A stretch of 64,000 nt of DNA from Propionibacteriaceae bacterium (GTDB lineage Bacteria > Actinomycetota > Actinomycetes > Propionibacteriales > Propionibacteriaceae): positions 27,569-91,568 of the forward strand of contig JAISHO010000019.1 of assembly GCA_031262485.1 (NCBI GenBank), in the 5' to 3' direction. Positions 58,307 through 64,000 of the stretch are shown here, piece by piece. Position 1 is the first letter of the stretch. Each line of letters opens with the position of its first letter. Position numbers and translations under genes: made by a program. The notes under the pieces are model-generated. The model ran no database searches. It was not told the origin of the DNA and saw nothing but the letters and a program-made list of their open reading frames with translations.

Positions 58307-59166
58307 GGAAAGATCGAACTGAAGCCTCGCTCTCCGACGAGGCTCCCCAGGTGGATCGAAACGCTCCTCTCGCTACCACTTCTTCTCACCGAGCGGACAC
58401 TTCGGGGACTGTGAGGTGGCTCGACCGTGTCAACCCGGTGTCGCGGCTCGGCGCGGCGATCATCCTTTCTGTCGCGTTGCTGCTCTCGCTCGACCCGGTC
58501 TCCGCTGGTGTCGTCGTCATCGGTGAACTCCTCGTCGCGCTCGTCGTCGGTGTTCCTTTCGTCGCACTGTTGCGTCGGCTCCTACCCATCTTCGTCGCCG
58601 CGCCCCTGGCGGGCGTCTCGACTCTCCTCTACAGCGACCCGGGCGGGCGGATTCATTTCTCGTGGGGCCTCGTCACCATCTCCGATCAGTCGATTGGCTA
58701 CGCCTTCGCGATCATGCTCCGCATCGTCGCGCTCGGGCTGGCCGTCGTCGTCGCCTTGTGGCGGGTCGACCCGACCGACATGGCCGACGGGCTGGCCCAG
58801 GTGTGGCGGTTGCCGGCACGTTTCGTCCTCGGGACGTTGGCGGGGATCCGTCTCATCGGGCGGTTGCGTGACGATTGGCGTTCCCTCGAACTGGCCCGCC
58901 GAGCGCGCGGCTTGGGCGACCAGGGCAGGTTCCGCCGCTGGGCCGGGTTGGCCTTCGCGCTCCTCGTCTCGGCGGTGCGGCGCGGCTCCACCCTCGCCAC
59001 CGCCATGGAGGCGCGCGGTTTCGGCGCCGGGCCGCGCACCTGGGCCCGCCCTTCGACGACGGGACGGGCCGACGTCGTCTGCCTCCTCGTCGCCTTTCTC
59101 ATCGCCGCCGCCGGACTGGGAATCGCCTGGTTGACGGGGGCATTCCGCTGGATCGGGTCAGTGTGA
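58303..59166 (+). CDS. ykoC: ECF transporter transmembrane T component (YkoC)
   Basis: A 287-residue EcfT-type protein with about five hydrophobic segments and the coupling-helix motifs (LELARRARGLGDQG, then TLATAMEARGFGAG, of the A-R-G type) that grip the two ATPases. It starts at GTG in a GTGA overlap with ykoD, completing the ykoEDC operon. Confidence 0.92.
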   Translation: MRKDRTEASLSDEAPQVDRNAPLATTSSHRADTSGTVRWLDRVNPVSRLGAAIILSVALLLSLDPVSAGVVVIGELLVALVVGVPFVALLRRLLPIFVAAPLAGVSTLLYSDPGGRIHFSWGLVTISDQSIGYAFAIMLRIVALGLAVVVALWRVDPTDMADGLAQVWRLPARFVLGTLAGIRLIGRLRDDWRSLELARRARGLGDQGRFRRWAGLAFALLVSAVRRGSTLATAMEARGFGAGPRTWARPSTTGRADVVCLLVAFLIAAAGLGIAWLTGAFRWIGSV

Positions 59167-59190
59167 TCCGGTGAAACCCGTTTAGTTGTC

Positions 59191-59210
59191 TGTAGCGTCT
59201 ACAATATTGT
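59191..59210. promoter_or_regulatory. Overlapping inverted repeats, operator-like
   Basis: TGTAG-CGT-CTACA (59191-59203) overlaps ACAATATTGT (59201-59210), both perfect. Such paired palindromes resemble GntR-type operators. The site lies between ykoC and the serine hydrolase gene, about 165 bases before the latter. Confidence 0.4.
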
Positions 59211-59270
59211 GTGATTTGTGATGGTCAGAGGGGGTGGCCAGCAAAGCAGAAGAGAAACCGATCGTGGGCT

Positions 59271-59296
59271 CACCCGATTGAGTGAGCGATCGGGTG
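59271..59296 (+). terminator. Hairpin after ykoC
   Basis: CACCCGAT and ATCGGGTG form an 8-bp stem with a 10-base loop, about 105 bases past the ykoC stop. No T-run follows, so a terminator role is tentative. Confidence 0.3.
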
Positions 59297-59361
59297 CTTG
59301 CACACGAATCGTGAACGATTGAGGGTTGACCGTGGGGAACACCCGAGACACGACAAACCAT

Positions 59362-59367
59362 TAAGGT
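59362..59367 (+). promoter_or_regulatory. -10 hexamer TAAGGT of the serine hydrolase gene
   Basis: TAAGGT plus six bases precede ATG 59374. AAGGTGA also resembles a ribosome site, so either mode is possible. Confidence 0.4.
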
Positions 59368-59373
59368 GACGAA

Positions 59374-60399
59374 ATGCGATGGAACGAGGTGCGGCGGCTG
59401 GCGGACGGGCACAGCGCCGTCTACTCTCTGCTGGTGCTGCATGGCGACGAGCGTGTGCTCGAGATCCGGCGCGGCTGCGCACCTGAGGCCGTCTTTTACA
59501 CCTTCTCCGTCACGAAGCCGATCACCGCGCTCGCCGTCCACCTTCTGGCCGCGCGCGGCAGGCTCGACCTCGACGCGCCGATCGCCGAGGTCTGGCCCGC
59601 CTACGCCTGCCACGGCAAGGAGGCGATCACACCTCGCCATGTGTTGACCCACCAGGCCGGGGTGCCGCTGTCGACCGGGCATCTCACCGCTGACATGGCC
59701 GCCATGCCGTTCAACCGTCTCTCGACCCAGTTGGCCGAACGGGCGCGCCCCGTCTCACCGCCCGGGGCTGTCACCGACTATCACGTCCTCAGCTTCGGGT
59801 TCATCCTCGGCGAGATCGTCCGCCGCGTCGACGGACGGACGATCGACCAGTTCGTCGTCGAAGAGTTCTTCGCCCCGCTCGGATTGAGCAACACCGCGCT
59901 CTCCTTGACACCGCTGCTGGAGACAGGCAGCCATCCGGTCCGTCTCACCGCGCCCGATCCCTCTCAGCGCCGCGTCGCCCTCACCCTCAACCAGATCCCC
60001 ACCCGCCGCGCCGTCGTCCCCGCCGCCAGCTTGCAAACGACCGCCCGCGACCTCGCGACGTTCTACCGCATGCTGCTCCGCAGCGGCGTCGACCTGAGCG
60101 GCCGGCAGATCGTCCCGGTCGAAGCGATCGCCGCCGCCCGCACCCCAGCCCCCAGAGCGGCATTGGACACGACGATCGGCGAGCGCCCCCGGTTCGCCAC
60201 CGGCTTCCAACTGGGCGGCCACGGCGGCCTCTCCCACGCCACCACCTTCGGCCACAACGGCTCCAACGTCTGCACCGTCTGGGCCGACCCCGAACTCGAC
60301 CTCACCTTCGTCTACCTCTCCCCACTCTACGCCCCCGACGAACAGAGCTGGCTCTTCCTCAACGACCTCTCCGACGAGGTGCTGCACCGGTTCATGTGA
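59374..60399 (+). CDS. Serine hydrolase of the beta-lactamase/esterase family
   Basis: A 341-residue serine hydrolase. SVTK (S45-K48) is the nucleophile motif, YHV in VTDYHVLSFGF takes the place of the YxN motif, and HNG in FGHNGSN replaces KTG, as in class C-like esterases (EstB type). No signal peptide is seen, so it is probably cytoplasmic. Substrates are probably esters; the sequence alone does not show a beta-lactamase role. Confidence 0.85.
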   Translation: MRWNEVRRLADGHSAVYSLLVLHGDERVLEIRRGCAPEAVFYTFSVTKPITALAVHLLAARGRLDLDAPIAEVWPAYACHGKEAITPRHVLTHQAGVPLSTGHLTADMAAMPFNRLSTQLAERARPVSPPGAVTDYHVLSFGFILGEIVRRVDGRTIDQFVVEEFFAPLGLSNTALSLTPLLETGSHPVRLTAPDPSQRRVALTLNQIPTRRAVVPAASLQTTARDLATFYRMLLRSGVDLSGRQIVPVEAIAAARTPAPRAALDTTIGERPRFATGFQLGGHGGLSHATTFGHNGSNVCTVWADPELDLTFVYLSPLYAPDEQSWLFLNDLSDEVLHRFM

Positions 60400-60519
60400 G
60401 CCTGCCCTCATATACCGGCTTTTCCCCGGATGGCCACAGCGCCGTATGCCCCCAGGTCGCCGAAAAATGTCGGAGGTGGCTCGTAGGATTGACAGCGTTG
60501 GAAAAGGTCGGAGAGGAAC

Positions 60520-61671
60520 ATGGTCGCTCACGTGCAAGTGCAGCCCGCAATGCTGACGTGGGCTGCCGGTCGCTCGGGTAAAGATGATGTCGCGCTGACA
60601 GCCAAGTTCTCCCGGTATCCCGCATGGGTCACGGGCGCCGCCGAACCGACCTTCAAGCAGTTGGAAAGCTTCGCCGATTACACCCACACGCCACTGGGCT
60701 TCCTGTTCCTTCCAGAACCACCGAGGGAAGATGTGCCCATCCCTGACTTCCGGACGTTGGGCAACACCGGAGTTACGCGACCGTCGCCGGATCTGCTGGA
60801 GACTATCTACGACTGCCAGAACCGCCAGGAGTGGTATAGAGAGTACGCCCAGGCTGAGGGCTTCGAGAGGCTGGCCTGGGTAGGGTCCGTGACGGTGAAG
60901 ACGCCGCCGGAGCGAGTCGCTCAGGCGATCATCGACAGTCTCGGTTTCGGCATGGACCAGCACAGAAAATACCCAACTCGCGATGCCATGCGAAAGTACC
61001 TCATCGAAGCCATCGAGGCCATCGGTGGACTCGTCATGATCAACGGCGTGGTCGGCGCCAACACCCACCGCAAGCTGAATCCGCAGGAGTTTCGGGGCTT
61101 CGCGTTGTCCGATCCGCTCGCCCCGCTCGTGTTCGTCAACGGCGCCGACACGATGGGCGCTCAAGTTTTCACCTTGATCCACGAGTTAGCGCACCTGTGG
61201 GCGGGCGAGACGGCCTTGTCCGATGCGAGCATGACAGCCAAGAACGGGAAAGAACAGGAGTTGTGGGCCAATCAGGTGGCAGCCGAAGTATTGGTGCCCC
61301 AGCTTGAGCTGGCCAAGACGTTCTCTGGCCAGGTCACTCAACAAGAGCTGGAGAGGCTGTCCGGCCACTTCAAGGTCAGCACACTAGTGGTCCTGAGGCG
61401 CATCTTCGATCTAGGGAAACTCACCTGGGACGATTACCAGGCTGCCTACTCCGCTGAGCATCAGCGCGTCCTTGGTGTGATGGCTGAACGAAAGACCGGC
61501 AGTGGCGGCAACTTTTACAACACACAAGTGGTGCGAATCGGCAAAGCCTTCGCCCGCGCGGTCATCTCCGACGCCGCCGAGGGCCGGACGTTGTTCCGGG
61601 ATGCCTTCGCTCTCCTCGGCACGCGAAGGGCCGAGACCTACGACCAGTTGGCCAGGGTGGTGATGGCCTGA
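60520..61671 (+). CDS. ImmA/IrrE metallopeptidase with XRE-like N-terminus
   Basis: A 383-residue protein. The N-terminal part has the reduced XRE/HTH region common to this group (PTFKQLESFADYTHTPLGFLFLPEPPREDVPIPDFRT). The metallopeptidase domain has HELAH (H221-H225). Family members cleave repressors of mobile elements or act as antitoxin-like partners of DUF4411 toxins. The next ORF is a DUF4411 remnant overlapping by one base (TGATG). ATG 60520 follows the ribosome site GGAGAGGAAC. Confidence 0.88.
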   Translation: MVAHVQVQPAMLTWAAGRSGKDDVALTAKFSRYPAWVTGAAEPTFKQLESFADYTHTPLGFLFLPEPPREDVPIPDFRTLGNTGVTRPSPDLLETIYDCQNRQEWYREYAQAEGFERLAWVGSVTVKTPPERVAQAIIDSLGFGMDQHRKYPTRDAMRKYLIEAIEAIGGLVMINGVVGANTHRKLNPQEFRGFALSDPLAPLVFVNGADTMGAQVFTLIHELAHLWAGETALSDASMTAKNGKEQELWANQVAAEVLVPQLELAKTFSGQVTQQELERLSGHFKVSTLVVLRRIFDLGKLTWDDYQAAYSAEHQRVLGVMAERKTGSGGNFYNTQVVRIGKAFARAVISDAAEGRTLFRDAFALLGTRRAETYDQLARVVMA

Positions 61672-61895
61672 TGTACATCCTCGACGCGAACGCCGACTAC
61701 CAACCTGTCGCCTTTGCCCACGCCCATGGGCACACGATCGTGACTCACGAGCGAGCAGCCAACCCTGGAGCCAAGAAGCGGATCAAGATTCCCGACGCCT
61801 GTGCCGCGTTGCACGTTCCTTTCGTGGACCCCTTCAGCATGCTCCGTGATGAGCATGCCCGCTTCGTTCTCGGGCCGAAGCCAGACTCTGGCTAG
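61671..61895 (+). pseudogene. DUF4411 (PIN-like) toxin with internal deletion
   Basis: The 74-residue ORF begins MYILDAN, the start of DUF4411 PIN-like proteins, and jumps directly to ADYQPVAFAHAHGHTIVTHE and KKRIKIPDACAALHVPFVDPF, their C-terminal end. From memory of the family (about 160 residues), roughly 85 residues in the middle are missing, including acidic residues of the catalytic site. The frame is kept. It should be inactive as a nuclease, leaving the ImmA/IrrE gene without a working partner. Confidence 0.75.
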
Positions 61896-62075
61896 AAGAA
61901 CTCATGAGCGAACATCGACCACGGACGTGCGGGCGATGTGGCAGCAGATGCCATGACCGACTCGGGGCTTGCTGGGCAACCCGCCCGCGCTCTTCCGGAT
62001 TCGTCGATCGATTTCTCCCCTTGGGGCCCATCGCGTATGATAATCCTCGCGCCTGGCTCCAGAGCCGAAGCGCAT

Positions 62076-62149
62076 GGTGGCTATAGCTCAGTTGGTAGAG
62101 CATCAGATTGTGGATCTGAGGGTCGCCGGTTCAAGCCCGGTTAGCCACC
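62076..62149 (+). tRNA. tRNA-His (anticodon GTG)
   Basis: The acceptor stem is GTGGCTA with TAGCCAC, with the extra 5' G (62076) facing C at 62149, the hallmark of tRNA-His. The D arm has AGCTCAGTTGGTAGAGC, the anticodon stem is TCAGA/TCTGA around loop TTGTGGA, and the T arm has GGTTCAAGCCC. CCA is not encoded. The 180 bases before it, after the toxin remnant, show no gene. Confidence 0.96.
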
Positions 62150-62274
62150 CTTGTTGGTAGTTGGGAATATGACTTCTGCAACAAAGGATTCATCTTCTCC
62201 CTGCCGTGTGCGCCGGGATTCCCGTTTTTGCCAGAACCCTGGTTATTTGATGTTGGTACTGCCAGTCGTAGTCG

Positions 62275-62280
62275 TATAAT
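62275..62280 (+). promoter_or_regulatory. Consensus -10 TATAAT of the restriction-endonuclease-like gene
   Basis: TATAAT, six bases, then GTG 62287. TTGGTA at 62253-62258 is a fair -35 at 16 bases. It is the best match to consensus in the window and supports a leaderless GTG start. Confidence 0.65.
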
Positions 62281-62286
62281 GGTTGT

Positions 62287-63210
62287 GTGAAGCGGATCTC
62301 GACGACGGCATATCAGGCACTACGTAACGCCTTACCTGTTGTTTTCTGGTATAAAAACGCATTCGCGTCATTTCTTAAGACGGCTCTCCGGAATTATCCC
62401 GAACTCATATCTCCTCTCGATTTCAGCCTCACCAAACGCGAAGTCACAGACTCTCTCGTTAATCTACTCATCCGCCGCGAGGACCAATATAAGGATCTGA
62501 CGATCCAACTTATGATCGACGTAGCTGAAATGACGGAGTTTCCTGATATCAACAGCTTGCCCGATAAGGATCGGGATAAGCGCCTGAGATCTGCCCAAGA
62601 AGCCACGGCGACTCTACGGGAGATCGTGAGACCCTATATGACGAGCATGGTGGAGAGTAAAGAAGCGATTCAGAAAAGCCAGGCAGAATCTGCTAGACTA
62701 CAACAGTTTACGCAAGCCTTAGAGACTTTATTGACACAGTTTTTAGAACTGCAACGCTCAAATGATCCTCAGAGTCGCGGACTCATTTTCGAGAAGCTAC
62801 TCAACGATCTGTTTGAGATTTTCGACATGGAACCTCGCCTTGCCTACACGGTGGAAGCGGATCAGATCGATGGCTCCATCAGCTTCGAAACCGATGACTA
62901 CATAGTGGAAGCCCGATGGAGAGCTACTTCGGCTTCCCGCGCAGATGGGGATATCTTCAAGCAGAAGGTATTGAGAAGAGGCAAGAACGCCCTGGGGCTG
63001 TTCGTCAGCGTCGAAGGGTTCGCATCAACCTTCATCGAGGAGTTCTCCAAGTCCACTCCGTTCATTACAATGGATGGCGGTGATTTGCTTGCGGTCTTTG
63101 AAAGGCGCATACGGCTGGACGATCTGATCCGACTTAAGAAGCGCCACATGAATGACACCGGATCTTGCCATCTGCCGGTTAGTCAAGCGCTATCTGGTCC
63201 CGACACATAA
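62287..63210 (+). CDS. Restriction-endonuclease-like protein (Mrr-type PD-(D/E)XK fold)
   Basis: A 307-residue protein. Residues 1-165 are helical and charged, possibly coiled coil (SQAESARLQQFTQALETLL). The C-terminal domain (from GLIFEKLLNDLFEIFDMEP) fits Mrr-like restriction endonucleases: D195 (IDGS), then YIVEARW with E208-A-R210, and GLFVSVEGFASTFIEEF. The usual ExK lysine is Arg here, which may weaken or abolish cleavage. Lower GC than its neighbours and its place after tRNA-His suggest acquisition. Confidence 0.75.
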   Translation: MKRISTTAYQALRNALPVVFWYKNAFASFLKTALRNYPELISPLDFSLTKREVTDSLVNLLIRREDQYKDLTIQLMIDVAEMTEFPDINSLPDKDRDKRLRSAQEATATLREIVRPYMTSMVESKEAIQKSQAESARLQQFTQALETLLTQFLELQRSNDPQSRGLIFEKLLNDLFEIFDMEPRLAYTVEADQIDGSISFETDDYIVEARWRATSASRADGDIFKQKVLRRGKNALGLFVSVEGFASTFIEEFSKSTPFITMDGGDLLAVFERRIRLDDLIRLKKRHMNDTGSCHLPVSQALSGPDT

Positions 63211-63245
63211 GGTATGGTCCGCTCGAACTGGACGTTTCTCCTGCC

Positions 63246-63953
63246 ATGAGTAACGGTTACCATTGCCTGATGGACATGGACACAGGAAACCAGTGGGAAG
63301 AAGCAGATCTGTACGAGGAATTCCAAAAAAAGTTCGATGGCATTCGAAACATCAACCCTATTCATTTCGGCTTCGATAGCCACTTGGGCAGTTCTGGGAC
63401 CACCGTGCTGGACGACGTGTATCTCACGCTTCATGGTGAAAGCGATACCGAGCACGACGTAACGCACCTTCACGAGCTGCATCATAAGGCCCTGAACGAG
63501 AACTCGGCCTGGGGAGCAGCTCTGTGGTTCGCGGAGGCGCATCCAGCCTGGAGGGGCAACGCGTTCATTCGGATACTTGATGCTTGCCGAGCCATCCATG
63601 AATGCTTTGCCACGTTCATGAGTATCAGTCTTGCGAAGACCATCCATCGCGACGCACTGAAAACACTCAATGGCCGCCCCCTTTATCAGTATGCGTTCTC
63701 CCGGATGGAAGCCATCGTTCGCGAAGCTGGTGGAAACCACAAACAAGACCTAGCTTCTACAGCTGTGGCACTTCTCTGCATGCAATCACCCGTCCTACGT
63801 CTTATGGAAAGTGCCGTTGACGGCGAGTTCTCGCTCTCGAATGTCCCATGGATCGATCGCCCCGATGTCAGACTGGCCGTTATGACGGCGCTCACTGAAA
63901 TTCCCCACTTCTGCTCATCGAAATTCCCCACCCCGGGTCGCTTCCGCTCATGA
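63246..63953 (+). CDS. Hypothetical protein with a HExxH motif
   Basis: This 235-residue protein is of no family I recognise. It contains HELHH (H76-E77-x-x-H80) and a second acidic/His site at H118-E119 (AIHECFATF), which could give a zinc site as in metallopeptidases. No signal peptide or membrane helix is seen. It starts 35 bases after the restriction-like gene and shares its lower GC, so the two may form one accessory unit. The ORF ends 47 bases before the window edge. Confidence 0.6.
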   Translation: MSNGYHCLMDMDTGNQWEEADLYEEFQKKFDGIRNINPIHFGFDSHLGSSGTTVLDDVYLTLHGESDTEHDVTHLHELHHKALNENSAWGAALWFAEAHPAWRGNAFIRILDACRAIHECFATFMSISLAKTIHRDALKTLNGRPLYQYAFSRMEAIVREAGGNHKQDLASTAVALLCMQSPVLRLMESAVDGEFSLSNVPWIDRPDVRLAVMTALTEIPHFCSSKFPTPGRFRS

Positions 63954-64000
63954 GGGCGGGCCTCCTTCGATGCTGATGGTCTTCGACCACACACCAGCAC

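Noticed and set aside
59755..61182. A 475-codon minus-strand frame
   Set aside because: It spans two real plus-strand genes (serine hydrolase and ImmA/IrrE) and matches nothing.

Overview
The window is a GC-rich chromosomal segment from an actinobacterium. The support is a mycothione reductase gene (mycothiol is actinobacterial), a polyphosphate-dependent glucokinase, the 33-residue ribosomal protein bS22, and many genes whose start codon lies 6-7 bases after a TANNNT -10 hexamer, the actinobacterial leaderless arrangement. I cannot resolve the genus.

Layout. (1) 1-17959 is a defence island. A partial excisionase-like HTH gene is followed by a tightly packed plus-strand series: a 1759-residue DUF1998 helicase, a SNF2/RapA-type helicase, a 1403-residue Eco57I/PglX-like adenine methylase, a DUF1016 (YhcG-like) nuclease, a free-standing target-recognition-domain (TRD) protein, McrB and McrC. 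The first three genes match the core of a class 1 DISARM-like system; the last two are a methylation-dependent McrBC restriction system. (2) 18022-19056: a beta-phosphoglucomutase-like HAD gene and an orphan RHH antitoxin. (3) 19066-26671, minus strand: phosphate module (PhoR-like kinase without a sensor domain, PhoB-like regulator, pstSCAB with a circularly permuted PstS), then PTS enzyme I. (4) 26907-55620: mostly housekeeping genes, including an aminotransferase, Fe-S and GNAT proteins, LtrA, an ABC-2 exporter, radA, proline dehydrogenase, PNP, LCP, bS22, proC, asd, mtr, ppgK, a two-component system, pgi, a secreted Ig-like membrane protein and mutY. (5) 55709-59166: TPP riboswitch and ykoEDC thiamine-precursor ECF transporter. 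(6) 59374-64000: serine hydrolase, then an accessory end with an ImmA/IrrE gene, an internally deleted DUF4411 toxin, tRNA-His, a restriction-endonuclease-like gene and a HExxH gene. The last two have visibly lower GC.

The most exciting signal is in the methylase. A perfect (AG)11 tract lies inside its ORF exactly at the junction between the catalytic body and the C-terminal TRD. Gain or loss of one unit puts a stop codon within about 40 bases. About 2 kb downstream, in the same gene series, a separate 282-residue ORF is homologous to the TRD and starts at the equivalent position. The two copies are most alike at their ends and diverge in the middle. I infer a phase-variable specificity switch: slippage would release a TRD-less methylase that the separate TRD could complete in trans, or the two copies could exchange by recombination.

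Other leads are two 25-bp palindromes inside the DUF1016 gene, the permuted PstS with a triple Pho-box-like repeat, an SD-sequestering hairpin downstream of the TPP aptamer, a toxin ORF that lost its middle, a MutY with a 56-residue insertion and a CDGSH protein missing its histidine ligand.
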